In this document: piece after piece, positions 24,301 through 35,278 of the stretch
Layout: every line of letters starts with the position of its first letter
Numbering within the stretch: the stretch's first letter is position 1
DNA from: Amphibalanus amphitrite
Taxonomy: Eukaryota > Arthropoda > Thecostraca > Balanomorpha > Balanidae
Assembly (NCBI RefSeq): GCF_019059575.1
Contig: NW_024882197.1
Location: 248,001-312,000, forward strand
Length of the DNA stretch: 64,000 nt
Direction: 5' to 3'
Notes under the pieces: generated by a model
What the model saw: only the letters and a program-made list of their open reading frames with translations
Told to the model about the DNA's origin: nothing
Databases searched by the model: none
Translations under genes and position numbers: made by a program

Positions 24301-25138
24301 TTTTATCTCGGTGTTTACAGACGGCTCGAAAACGGAGGACGGCGTCGGCTGCGCTTTCGTGGCTGGTCGCGACACGCGCACTTTTTCATTGCCTTCCTCT
24401 GCCTCCGTTTTCTCATCCGAGCTCGTTGCAATCGAGAAGGCGTTGTGTTTTATCGAGGTGTCTGACAACTTGTCTTACCTCATTTTATCGGATTCTCTCA
24501 GCAGCCTGCTGGCTATACGGAGGTTCAACCCAGACAATCCGATAGTCCAAGACATTTTATCTCGGCTCACGTCGGTGGAGCAGTCAGGCAAAACTATTAA
24601 GTTTTGCTGGATTCCAAGCCATGTGGGTATAACTGGCAATGAGCTCGCCGACGCGGCCGCGAGACGTGCGGCCGCGGCTCCATGCCTTCGGCGTTTGCCC
24701 CTGCCGGCTCGTGATTTTTACCCAGCCATCCAAACCTTCACGATGTCAAGCTGGCAGGCAGAGTGGCATCTCCAAGGGTCTGGGAAGCTGCGGAGCGTGA
24801 AGCCTACCTTGGAGCCCTGGCAGTCTTGCTTCCAAAGCAACAGGCACCAGGAAGTGGCCCTCTGCAGATTACGTATTGGTCATACGTACGCGACTCATGG
24901 CTATCTCCTCCGTGGAGAGGAACAACCCACATGCAGTCGGTGTGCCGTGCCTCTCACTGTCTCTCACGTGCTTTTATCTTGTCCTCTCGCTGAACCGAAC
25001 CGGACACGCTATCTCGGGCGCATCGCTCCGGATACCACTATCCGCCACCTTCTGGGTGACGACTCACCCTGGGTTTTATCCGGCAACATTTTTTCCTTTA
25101 TCCGTTCGATCAACTTCCAAGCGATTTACTCGACCTGA
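21365..25138 (+). CDS. Non-LTR ORF2: endonuclease, reverse transcriptase, RNase H
   Basis: Counted from the GTG at 21365, the product has 1257 residues. The AP-like endonuclease begins at LQWNCRGLR and holds QETK, GDFNAHS (161-167) and SDHFPVW (about 235). The reverse transcriptase has YRPISLTS, GFRKHRSPVDH, NGVPQGGVLS and the active site FVDD (688-691). RNase H has TDGS (985-988), the SSELVAIEKAL Glu, SDSLSSL and NELADAAARR, all four acidic residues present. A Cys/His tail motif (CSRCAVPLTVSHVLLSC) closes the protein. It nicks target DNA and reverse-transcribes the element RNA in place. No ATG lies before the endonuclease; the frame is open from the ORF1 stop at 21283 and in phase with it. 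RNase H places it in the I group. Confidence 0.93.
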   Translation: MLFTFFVVSQVSVCAFASCYTRPFCAFLTTPFILQWNCRGLRANYQDLQSLIRWRTPLVLGLQETKLAPNVTFAIKGYSVFRRDLDTPTIAHGGVLLAVHHSVPAHQVPLQTPLQAVAARVDFNHRELTVCSLYLPPGIALPVVELHRLVDELPPPVLVVGDFNAHSLAWGCDTTGTRGRLLESFIRDEALCILNTGQRTHFTTPSGQTSALDLSLVSPGLAQLFTWSVHDDPLGSDHFPVWLEHQESPVSGNRPPRWNVRKADWGEFQAAVEATVLSRADASVMSTEDFTCLLIDSANGFIPKTSSQPRRPPVPWWTKECGDAIRARKRAFRKFDRSSTTENLIAFKKARAFARRVLKEAKAVSWRTYVSSLNRFTPTTQIWARMKRIEGRFSSVPLPVLRVNNTDISHPLDVAETIGRALYQRCRGEPSSRPAPAAVDFSTAENLVYNEPFSMAELTSAISSLRSVSEGPDAVHNDMLRHLPAVALEALLATFNSLWETGTFPETWREATIIPILKAGKSGRDPLHYRPISLTSSLSKLMEKMVNVRLSWFLEHHGVFTNAQCGFRKHRSPVDHILALDTEIRTCFTEKKHLGALFFDIEAAYDTVLRHRILSKVHKYGIRGRMGLFIKNFLSGRRFKVRVGSSLSSSFTQENGVPQGGVLSVALFAVAINDIGDKLAPSIGRSLFVDDFAIWFSATTARHVARQLQLAVTRLERWSDDNGLRFSTTKTVAMHFCRRRCDDLALGIKLRGQVIPTRPVAKFLGIFFDSRLTYREHFRTLRERCFISLNVLKCVARTSYGADRRTLLLLYRSIVRSKLDYACFVYDSASESSKKALDSVHHAALRVATGAFRTSPKSSLLAEAHEPPLSLRRQMLGMRYALKLRQFPGHPTYPYVFSPDFNGLDRVRQSVSFGLRIKELFSTVNIEFREVRRTWGTPSPPWKHAPAQVDLTLSEVKKDDLPPCVQRARALEHIASYDGFISVFTDGSKTEDGVGCAFVAGRDTRTFSLPSSASVFSSELVAIEKALCFIEVSDNLSYLILSDSLSSLLAIRRFNPDNPIVQDILSRLTSVEQSGKTIKFCWIPSHVGITGNELADAAARRAAAAPCLRRLPLPARDFYPAIQTFTMSSWQAEWHLQGSGKLRSVKPTLEPWQSCFQSNRHQEVALCRLRIGHTYATHGYLLRGEEQPTCSRCAVPLTVSHVLLSCPLAEPNRTRYLGRIAPDTTIRHLLGDDSPWVLSGNIFSFIRSINFQAIYST

Positions 25139-26365
25139 CATTAAATCCAACTAGTCCTCTCTAGTCCTTACATCTAGTCAGTTGTCTAGGACGACACTCT
25201 GGCGCTGCTTTATCTTACCTTGCTGTTTTATATCGAGTTATTACTTTTTAGTCTTCGTATCTAGAGGGTTCTCTCTTTTGACACACTTGTTTTATTAAAA
25301 CGACATTATGGGCGCAAAATGACCTGAGTAGTCGGCGCGCCCTAAAGCCCCAATTAACAAACAAACAAACAAGTACCTATCTACCATGCAATGATTCTAA
25401 ATTTTGTCCGCAATCCACCTATATCTCAACTGACACATTGAAATTGAAATAGGTACTCTAACAAAACCTAGAACTGTACAGAAGAAGAATGCAATACTAC
25501 AATAACTATTAAGTGCTGAAGTTATTATCACATGCTGGAATGTTGAAACTCTACTTTTGTCGTCCATTTCCACGTTTGATTGAGCCATCATATAGGACTG
25601 TTTTCGCTCATCAGTCATAAGCTTTTGCACAAATCTTGAATTTTACACATCATCTTGAACCATGCTCCAGTCTTTCCAACAAGGTAATATGGAACATCAA
25701 AGCAATTTTGATTTGTTACAACAGCTTCAGATCATGATAGACTTGAAGTTTGTTACACCATTTGCCAGACAAACCTTTACAAAATGTGTATCAATTTCCA
25801 AACTGAAACTAAGCAATTGATTATATCAGTATTTGCAGTTTCCGACCACAGTTTCCACACAATGTTTCATAATATTATTCGATTTTTGTATCAAGAAACT
25901 CAAATAATTCACAAATTGTTATTGAAACACTCCCACTTCAAGGGTTCACCGCAATAACAATACAAAGTTCAGAAGCAAACAAACATTGCGCCAGATTTCG
26001 TATGAAACGCGCCATCATCCTGAATTCTACCACAGACGGTAGTTCAACCGCAGCCGTAGTGCGAAAACCCCTGCCCACCTTACCCCACGGCGGAGCTCGG
26101 TTGCAATTTGTAAATACGCGGTATATGCTGCTATGCGCGCAACAAGTGCCGCACTTTCAGCTGCCAAACTATTGCTTCCAAATAAAGTCGCTAGGAACAG
26201 CGGGGATCCCAAAAAGTAAACAAAAGTAAAAGTCTGATATCTTGAAAACCGGTGAATATTTTTCGGTGAAATTTGGTAGACATTCGTTTTCGCTCTTTCT
26301 GAACCGAGAGACATCACTTTCATGCCAATTCATAAACTTTTTTGAAGGTGGGAGGGTCCCTTTAA

Positions 26366-27582
26366 CTTGAAATGGAAGTCAGTAGTCACTCAAGATCATG
26401 CGTCGCACCACTGCTCGTGCATTGAATTGAACATCTCTATCGAATACCAGCTGAATCATCACTGGTTTGTGCAGGTAACTAGATCAGCTCACCTCTCACC
26501 TCTTTCTGAGATTCCTTCAGAATCGCGCGAATGTTGGCACCGCTGCGCTGGATTCCGTTGCAGAGCTGTCTGCGGTCTCCGTGGCGACTACATATATGGC
26601 ACGGCGGCCAACACTGTCCGCTCAAATCCCACGGCAGGATCGCCCGCGGGCGTGAGGCGGCAGACGTCGAAATGTGATCGCTTCAGTTCTGAGCCCGAGT
26701 GGTGTTGCATTCGTTGTGGATAGTGGAACAGCTGTGGAACACTCTGAGTACTGAGGTGCTAGGACCAGACAGCTAGGTCGCGCTCCGTCAGCTTGTTTGC
26801 ATAGTTGGCCGGCTGCACTGTGATTCCTGTTGTCGCGGTCATGACAAAAGTCAAGGGCTCCGTTCCAGAGTTCACGGAGTACGAACAGCTGACGACCATA
26901 GTGGGTTCACTCTGTGAATGCTGAGATCATATGACGGCAGTTATGAGCGAGTGGTAGAGTTAACTGCTTGCTGCTGAAATCTGGGTCTGGTGTGAGCGAG
27001 TCGTGACACCAGCATGAGCTGCTGAGTGATCCGGCAGCTGGCTAAAGTATGGCGGCGTGAGTCACCACCATGAGCCAATATAGTGGCCCCAGGCCACAGC
27101 CGTGTGTAGTAGTGTAGCACAGTGACAGGTTATTTGTAAACAAATATGAACCTGCATCAGTGGAATGTTGTGAGAAAACAATCTAACATTTGTTTAAGAT
27201 ATAGTGAGGAAACGATTGGATGTGATCGACTCCGTATGATAGTAATGAGCCATAGGCATGCGGATATCCACTCCTTTAATGTCTGCATTTTGAGACTTCT
27301 TGAGTAAATGTGCATGCATGATGCAATAAAGGTACTCGTAAGTCGTACCTACCCAAATGTCATAGAAACCACGAGACAATTGTGTTGGGAAATATGTGAC
27401 ATGTTGGTAGTTTTCTCCTAGCAATGAATAATAAATTTGCATAAGCATTAAGCATGCATGGCGCATGTTTAATGCTGTTTGACAGATTATTACAGACATT
27501 TGTGGCGAAAAAAAGCATAGAAGTTAGAAGTGATGCATTTGCATCACTAGCTAGATCGTAACCAATTAGCATGTGTTCCTTA
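26366..27582. other. Intergenic stretch, nothing recognised
   Basis: Scattered frames of up to 118 codons have no motifs. No repeat boundary or RNA gene was seen. Confidence 0.5.
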
Positions 27583-28767
27583 TTAACCCGCGCCCTGATG
27601 GGGGGGGCCATTTTGGCCCCCCCCCCTGTGGTTTTTCTTTAATAGCGAGAAATCGGCGGCGCGCAGCGCCGCCAAATTTTGGGTACCTTACCGGGCATCA
27701 ATTTGACACCTTCACACAAAATTTCAAGTCACAGGTCACCTCAGGTCAGCAGTTATTGAGGTCAAACTGAGGTCATGTTCGAGTAAAAATGAGCAAAAAA
27801 CATGACATCTTGAAACGCTCACCAATTCTACAGTTAACAAGCAATTTTAAAGTTCTTTATGTGGTTGTGTAAAGAAAAGACGGCGCTACAAAACTGCTAT
27901 CTCGGATTTTCGAAATTTTGAAATTTTGACCCCCAAAAATCAAAAAAATTGATTTTTTTTGAAAAACTCAAAAAAAATCCAAAAAAATTTCGAATTTCGA
28001 AAAAACCGGAATATATGTGATAGTCCCTGCGCTCTTCGATATACATACTAAATTTTAGATCGATACCTCTTTTTTTGGCCAAGTTATAGCGAAAAAACTG
28101 TTAAAAATTGATGACGTCAAATTTTTGAACTCAATTTTTAGCAATTCTAGAGCTCGTAGCGCAAAACGGAGACCACCATTGAACTCCCCGTGACGAACTG
28201 CATCGAATCGATACCCATTTTATGCAAAAATATCAACTTTGAAATTTGACCTAATTTGACCTGACCTTGACCTGCCTTTGACCTGACCTTGACCTAAACG
28301 TGACCTAAGCTGGCCCTTAAGTCTGTCTGACCCACATAGTCGCATTTGTCATGTAAAATGGACCATAAAACATGTATCACACGACACTTTCATATTGTGA
28401 CCCCCCAGTGACCTGACCTCTGTGACCTGACCTGGTATCAGTGACCTCAAATAGCAAAATATGTGTTTGAAGAACATTTCCCCATCGATGATTTTCAATG
28501 AAATGCATTTTACACGACTTTACAACGCATTTCTTGAAATGCCTGTAAACGGTGAAAATTCGACCTTTGACCTGACCTGTGACGTCATCGGTTTGACCGA
28601 GGTCAATGAAATTGGGTCACAAGGTAGTTCCCCGTTGGGGCTACCCAACACCGTTTACCGCTTGTCGCTATGTTGCGTGGTTCTCGAGATCTGAGGGGGG
28701 GGGCCAAAATGGCCCCCCCCCCCATCAGACCACGTTGCTCGGCAGACCCCATCTGGGCGCGGGTTAA
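27583..28767. mobile_element. TTAA-flanked non-autonomous element, 1.2 kb
   Basis: It starts TTAACCCGCGCCCTGATGGG and ends with GGGCGCGGGTTAA at 28767. The imperfect inverted ends include GGGGGGGCCATTTTGGCCCC on both sides. The interior has many TGACCT repeats (28245-28440). It also has an AAGTTATAGCGAAAAAACTG block, and the right part repeats the CCGTTTACCGCTTGTCGCTA segment of the palindrome at 9066-10695. TTAA flanks suggest piggyBac-type mobilisation. No transposase. Confidence 0.8.
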
Positions 28768-31700
28768 CTCCACGTCTCACTCCTCGAATTCATCTGAACA
28801 TCGGTCGTATAGTAAGCAGTCTGGAAGCCCTTTCCATCTGCGCTCGTTTTCCCTCCCTCTGCCGTTTCCAGACTGGTGATAGCCAGTAAGATACTGAGTC
28901 ACCTCCTTGAGTCACCGAGTGCTGCGCGCTCCGCTACTGACGGGTAACACTCGCCCAAATCATCTCGGTCATGCTGCGTTCCGCACCAGGCAGCCTGCAA
29001 CACGCCGACTGACGCACCCCTCCCGTGTCTCCCTGCCCCGCTGTCCGTCCATCTTCAGCTCCCCACCCCCGCCTCTTGTCTGGCCCGCACCGCAGCCCTC
29101 CTAGCCTGCCCCCCCCCCCCCGGGTGGGTCAGACCAGCCCCGTCGCCCCTCCCCTCCCCCACCGCTGCCACCCTCCCCCGGGTCAGCGTATGTGCCCGAC
29201 CAATCTACCCCGTCAGCGCGGCCCATCCGCCCCCGTCAGTGCGTCTCTCCGTGACCCGTCGCCCGTCGGTCAGCCGTCCGTTTCGCTGTTCGACACACGC
29301 CCGGCCGTCAGACTGAACCGGTCCGTGTCGGCGGCTTCCAGACGGGAACGGAGCGACGCGACGGCGCCGGAGGAGAGCCCTCGTCGACAGCGACGAAGGA
29401 GGGAGGAGGAGGGAGAGGATCGGACAGTGGCGCCAGACCGGCGACGTGCGGGGAGGAAGTCACCCGGCTCATGCAGTAAAGCAGTGAGACAAAAAGTGAC
29501 AGTTCTCTGGAACGGGGTGGGAGCGGGAAGGGATGTGGCATAGCGCCGGATGGGACGAATGAGTGGCAACTGGTGCCGCGGCAGATGTCCTGGGGACCCG
29601 AGTCGAGGTGCTCATTGAGAGGCTGCCAAAGTCAGCCGAAACTGCGCCGTTGGGCCTCGGATGCTGCAGCGACGGCTCATGCTCAGAGGTGCCGGCCCGC
29701 TTGCTGCATCCCTCTTCAGTGTGGAAATCTAGCCAGATGACTTTACATATCTCATCTACGCCTGATGTCTGTCAATTTCCCTTTACCGTACTGACCAGTG
29801 TGCTCGCGCTTCACTGTTTTTTATCCTGCTTTCCTTTATGAAACCATAACACCAGTTACCGCTGATTGCTGCAGGAAATATTTATAGAAACAAAGTGACG
29901 CAGAAATTTATTTATTTCAGCTGGTTCTCGGGCAGCTTTATGGGCCCAGTAAATGGTTGCTATTTTAGCGCTGCGTTCATTTCACTGAGGCGCAGAACTG
30001 CAAAAACACTCCACACTGTTTAGCCATTTGGCTGATCAAAGTACGATATTTCTAGCAGTTCCATTAGCTGGATAAAAGAACTGTGATTATCCATAAGATT
30101 TATGTACGCCTATGAAAAGGCATTCAAGACGCAAGGAAAATATTAGGGACGAACGCTAGACCAAGATATCTCGGTAAATTCGGTGATGGCTAATCACACC
30201 GCTTTCTTGATAGACATCTGCCTCGTTGAGCATAAAAGCATCGGAGTTTAGACCTCCGGTGCGTGGGCTAAGGCCCTCCCTGAAATGCATACCAAAGTCA
30301 CGCAGCAGTCAACAGACAGTGAACGATTCAAAGCCAGTCTAATGGGATGTTTTAGCGCATGCATATATCAGACCCTCAGGACTTTATTCCATTAGTAAAT
30401 ACAATAAGCCAGCCATTGACACATGCCTCATTAGGCGATTGAAACGCACACTGCAGCGGTTCGCCGGCGCGGGAGCGCCTGTTCTAACAATGATGCAGTG
30501 AATGGAGATACGCACAGCTGTTGGAACAAGCAATGTCTGATGTACCGATAGTGCCTACCAAAGCCAGACGGTTGGATGCAATGAAACATTGCCACGCAGT
30601 CCAACTTTGGAGCTTGGTGATGTGATATGGTGATTGGTGATCCTCGATTTGGGTCTGAGTGGTTCTAGCGGACTGTATAGGTGCGGCAGTTCTTGCCAAA
30701 TATGCAGGCCACAGTTCTTCATTGATGGTTGTGATGCTCTATGAATTTAGGCCACTGCAAATGGGCGTTGGGAGTTTTAAAAGTACCGAGGTGGAGTTAA
30801 GTATAGTTTTCTCTGTGTAGGCAGATTGTTTGTGGTCATGCATTCGGGTATTCGTTGAATTATCTGACGCATTTCCATGAAAAGTAGCCAGGCAAGATGC
30901 GTATACTCTGACACAGCCCAGCACGAGTGGAAGCTGATGTTCAATAGACTACGACTAGGAGCAAGACTGGCGGGACTCATCTGCTCATCATGCCCGTCAA
31001 GTAATATCTGTGAACTGGCACCTCAATCCGAAACATTGCAAATGTATAGGACACCTCAGAGATATTGGGATAAAAAAGTAAGTGATCAAATAACCACAAG
31101 TGTCAAACCAAACAACTTGTTTTCAGTAAGGCTTGTCTTAGTGCCGTTTTAAACATCAACGATTCACAAAAGTTTAATTCTTTGTATTTGTATTCTGTTG
31201 CATGCTTGCAATGGTGTTGTTAGTGGAATTGAAGGAGTGATTACTGTAAATGAAACCTTTGGTAGCGATGAAAAATAGCAGATACGGGCTTGGAACATGT
31301 CTTTTTTTACGTTGACATGAATTATGCAATACCAAATCCTACTTGGAAAGTTACAGCCTGCAGATTTAGTGGCATTCATTCATTTTTATCCCTGAAACCA
31401 CGCTGCTGGGTATTCGGCAGTCACGTCCAAGGCTTTGAGCGACGGTTGATTGTATCCCAAGCTTTCAGAACGTAAAAAAACAGATGCCAAGACGAGGAAA
31501 ACCATATAATAAGATGACAGACATCGAACAAAAAGTAATTCGATGCTGTTGTTCGATTAGTCGTGTATAGGTCGAGTTGTAATGATAAGGTCTGTACCCG
31601 TGTCAGAAATATCAAAATACGAATTTCTGTATATTGAATTTCTGTATTTTGTATTTCTCTTACAACTTCACCTGGTTGTGTCTTGCCAAGCAATTTTCAG

Positions 31701-32546
31701 TGTTCGTAAAAGTTTGCAGTATTCCGTATCACGGGCCATGGGATGCCTATCAATCCCTTTGTTGGAGACTCGTGTGCGGTGTACCCTGTCACCGAGCCCT
31801 GTCCCATATCATCCGGCCATAAATCGTGCACCGTCCTTGTGACCGTCACATCAGCTGCACAGAGATCGGTCACATTCCGCCGGTCGCTGCGGACAGCAGT
31901 GCATTGTCCACCGACGTCTGTCATCCTGTCATAGAGCGCTAATCGATTCGCAGAGTCGCTGGGCGGCCGCCGGGGTGGTCCACCGGGAGCCGGGTCTGCA
32001 GTTGCACACATATACCTTGCGGCCAGCCAAATATCAGACGACAGAGCCAATGTCAACATTCGCTCTTCCCAACGCCTCAGGTAATTGCTGAGTACAATTG
32101 CTTGACAATTGCCATCATGCGCTTTGTAGAATCGCGACGTTTTTTTTTATAAAGGTGACACCGTGTTGAGGATCTCAATAAAATATACTTTGGAGATGGG
32201 TTTAAGCTACCGTTTCGGAAAATCCATCACCTTAGTGCTAGAGGTATTTATAGTTACCGGAACGATGAGGGACGTGCCCACTGCCAGGTGGTATGAGTTG
32301 TGGCCCTCGAGAACGACGTGGCAACACGCTACAAGGAGGACCATCAATCAGCCACCCACGAGCAGTAGAACGACGAAGGTGACCGGGAAATCTGGCGTCC
32401 GATCCCCATGGCAACCGGTCCGCTGCGCTGACCGTCAACAAAGCGGAGATGGCGCTCGGTCAGCGCTGTGACGTTGAATATTCGTAATACAGCCTACAGG
32501 CAGCATCAGATTTATGTTGAGACATCAATTACAAAAATGTGAAATT
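28768..32546. other. Intergenic stretch, part GC-rich, no gene recognised
   Basis: A GC- and CpG-rich section at about 28900-29570 holds overlapping open frames on both strands (up to 172 codons), as expected from composition. It could be a CpG-rich promoter or 5' exon, but nothing proves it. From 29570 to 32546 only short frames occur. No repeat boundaries were identified. Confidence 0.45.
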
Positions 32547-32551
32547 TGAGC

Positions 32552-33459
32552 TGTCGCCGACCCTGACGAGCCTCTGATGGGGGCCGGGACATTTATTGTA
32601 GCGGAGGAAAAACGTAGATGAATTTTGATGAATGTATTGAAGAATTCCGGACGATAGATGATGTTGAACGGTAGACGAGCGTGAAATTGAAGAACGCAGA
32701 GTAGACAGGTAGACCAGAAAACACACTAGCGCTGTCGATGGTCACTGTTGTCCGCCGAGGCGGACACACCGGCGCCGCCGCGGACGGGGGCGCCGTCGGA
32801 TTCACTCGCAATACGCCGGCGCGCGTCGGGGCGCCGGCGAAATCGCGCACTGCCACTGAGCTACGCGCTCAGTGGCGTTCACTTTGGCAGCCCACTGGGG
32901 GTGCCCGTTCACAGTAGCAACCCGCTGGGGGTGCCTGTTCACTGCGGCAATTCCGCTAGGGATGCCGTTCACTCTGGCAGCCCGCTGGGGGTGCCGTCGG
33001 AATCGTGCACGGTGCACGATTCCGTCACTTCACTGACACCGGCGCACATCGGGGCGCCGGTGGAGCCGCGCACCGCCACCGAGGACTGTACTCGGTGGCG
33101 TTCAAGTGGAGACTGCCCGCAGCGACTCGAGGAGCCGCCGCGGGCAAAAAGAGAACAATTAGGTTGTACATCTAAAAACACTCAGAAAGCGACACTGGAA
33201 ACTGGTGAGAAAAGTCCGAAAAGGCTCACGCAGCACGTTCGGTAAAAGGATACGGTGCGCGGCGACCACGAACAGCCGACAAGTGTGAAGCGATAGCGCG
33301 AGTGACAAATTGTAGGCAATTAGAACTTGAGACGAGAAACTAACACAAGAGCTGGTCCAGGCTCACGGGGCACGACCAGTACTGCGATAGATCACGCGTG
33401 GCTGTCAAATGTAAAAACGAAAGAGAAGAACAACAGGGCAGTTCATTTCGTCGGTGACA
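32552..33459 (-). repeat. 3' LTR of BEL/Pao element
   Basis: This LTR is 908 bp, with the same length and apparently the same sequence as 36341-37248; all long translated frames of the two copies agree. It contains short tandem units (GCAGCCCGCTGGGGGTGCC variants, 32885-33000). A near-palindrome, GAATCGTGCACGGTGCACGATTC, lies at 33000-33022. Confidence 0.92.
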
Positions 33460-34240
33460 CACTCCTCCCCTGTGATCGACTTAAGACGGGAGATCACACA
33501 ATCACTGAACACCGACGGAACATTCTGTACATTCACGAGATTCACGACTTCGCTACGCAGGTTCTCGCGAGTTCTTCCTAAAACTACACGAGCACCTATA
33601 CAGATTCATGGTACACTACCTATATCACTTAATACTAAATCATAGCGAAGGCAAACACTTTCGGCACCTTCACAATCGTTCATTGTGCTAGACCTCGTCC
33701 CTGGTCATCTGCACATTAGTCCACTGGTCGCGTCACTTCGTCACTTCTGACGCCAGTCTCCGGTGCGCAGTGTTCGGCTACACCAGAAACGCAACGCGAC
33801 TGTTCCCACGGCTGTTGCCGGTTCCGGTTGTCGTTCACCCGAACAGCTGATGTGTTGTCCTTCCAGCAGTCAGCTGATCGGTCGCTGCTCTCAGTAGGTC
33901 AGCAGGGTCCTTCGTCGCCTCTGTTTCCCTCGGTACTCAAGGTCAGTGTCAACCGACAGCGCGGCACGCGCCACTCAGCTGAGCTCCCCCACCTCCAGAT
34001 GTCACGCGCGCCTAACGGCCGGCTGCGCGGACGGGGGAGGGGAAAACGGTCCATGTGGCGAGCCGGGCTGGAGGGGGACACGGGAAATACATTCATCTTC
34101 TCGGCGAGTTCGGAGGGTGAGCTAAGGTTACAGAAGGCCCGGCGTGAGTGGGTCAGTAGGAGCACGGTCGAAACGTACAGCTGACAGGAAGTGGGAATGA
34201 TGTGGCGACAAACCCGTTCACTACAGCTGAGCTGCTTCTT

Positions 34241-35278
34241 CTAGGACAGCGACCACGTGACCGGCCGTGTGTGGGTCGCTCCATTCGCAGTGACGAGTCG
34301 TACAGCGCGCACTCGTCTGTCCGGTCCTGGCAGGAGCTCTGTTCTCGAACCAGGGACCAGAGTCCTTTCGATGTGCCAGGTTTTGGGATTTTTTTCTTTC
34401 TTCCATCGGCTCCGGATGTGTCGTAGCATCCAGAGTTTCTCCTTGAGGATCTGCACCGTGATCCGATACGGAGCGGCGATCCTCACGGGGTCGAAGATAA
34501 CCGCAGTTCTCCTGAGCGCTCCTCGTCTGGTCGTCTGCTTCTTACTGTCTCGGAACTGGGCACTCGGCGAGTCTCGCTCTTCGTCCCAGACAGCACCCAG
34601 AGCTCCTTCCGCAGGGAGATAGGTGTCATCGTAGTCCGCATCGGGGTGTGCTTGTCTCACATATGGTGTGCTGCTTTGCACTTCACTCGTGTTGTTCATC
34701 TGGTTTTCGAGCCGTAAGTTTTCCTTTGTGAGCAGATCGGGACCATCTCTTCTTACTGCTCTGGCGGCCTCTGACACGGTTCGTTCTGGTTGATGGGCGT
34801 CGTCCATACAGACACTGCCGTGTCGCGCTTTCGTGGTCTCTGTCTTCAGTTTGACTTGTGCATCTGCATCATGATCGGTGACTGTTTTCTGCGGCACAAG
34901 GTCAGCGGACGCCAGCCACGATTCGGTTTTGAAGACGTTTTCTTCCTTCTCGTTCTGGTCTGATTTTTGTCCGTCGTTCAGGTCAGGCGAGAGGCGGTTT
35001 TGAGCCGTTCTTTCTTGTCGGATGAACTGTTTCTGATCAGCCGTCTCCTGGATATCCGCTACGCAGGCCACAGCCCTTTCCTGGAATCGTTGCGGGACGT
35101 CAGTTTGACTTTTCCGCATGTCTGACTCAGCGAGTGGTCGATTGTTGCACGAGGCGCCAAGCACCTGGGCAGCAGCGTCGGAGTCGGAGATCACCTGGAT
35201 TTCCGGGTCTTCGCTCGGTTTTCTGGCTGAGGGATGCTGCAGGGATTTTGCTGCCTCAGCTGTTTCACCTGGGTTCAC
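34241..35278 (-). pseudogene. BEL/Pao pol remnant (A17-type region fused to integrase tail)
   Basis: The frame of 345 codons has about 210 polar residues without recognisable domains. It then has GALGAVWDEERDS, RRGALRRTAVIFDPVRIAAP and ILKEKLWMLR, which correspond to the segment after the reverse transcriptase in Pao-type polyproteins (LG..WD.E.D, KR..LS..A.IFDPLG). It then jumps to TELLPGPDRRVRAVRLVTAN and THTRPVT, the DUF5641-like end of the Pao integrase. The reverse transcriptase catalytic core, RNase H and integrase core are missing, which points to one large internal deletion. The start overlaps the Gag stop by four bases. Confidence 0.8.

Larger units (their letters stand above)
18563..25370 (+). 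mobile_element. Full-length I-group non-LTR retrotransposon
   Basis: The element is about 6.8 kb. It begins CCCCGCAGGGGGCTGACC at a 5' repeat boundary, carries a gag-like ORF1 and an ORF2 with endonuclease, reverse transcriptase and RNase H, and ends in a CAAACAAACAAAC tail. The target duplication AAGTACCTATC lies at 18552-18562 and 25371-25381; the CAAAC before it also matches, which blurs the exact tail end. No stop or frameshift breaks either ORF and all catalytic motifs seen are intact, so this copy is probably young. Confidence 0.93.
15349..26365. mobile_element. TTAA-flanked TIR element, split by later insertions
   Basis: The left end reads TTAA-AGGGACCCTCCC at 15349-15364. The right end is the complement, GGGAGGGTCCCT-TTAA, ending at 26365. 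A 31 bp subterminal inverted repeat (GTATTTACAAATTGCAACCG onward) at 15619-15649 and 26087-26117 supports pairing of these ends. Removing the Tc1-like element (16258-17698) and the non-LTR element (18563-25370) leaves about 2.75 kb. TTAA duplications are typical of the piggyBac superfamily. No transposase was recognised. The TTTGAGTTGAGATAGCCAA block next to the left end also occurs in the MITE at 50930-51424, making them relatives. Confidence 0.7.

Noticed and set aside
15349-26365. Reading the AGGGACCCTCCC ends as the termini of one 11 kb autonomous transposon
   Set aside because: The coding content in between belongs to an independently inserted non-LTR element with its own target duplication.
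28900-29570. GC-rich stretch as a gene with a 172-codon product
   Set aside because: Both strands are open because of composition, the peptide is Pro/Ser low complexity and there is no supporting motif or splice pattern.
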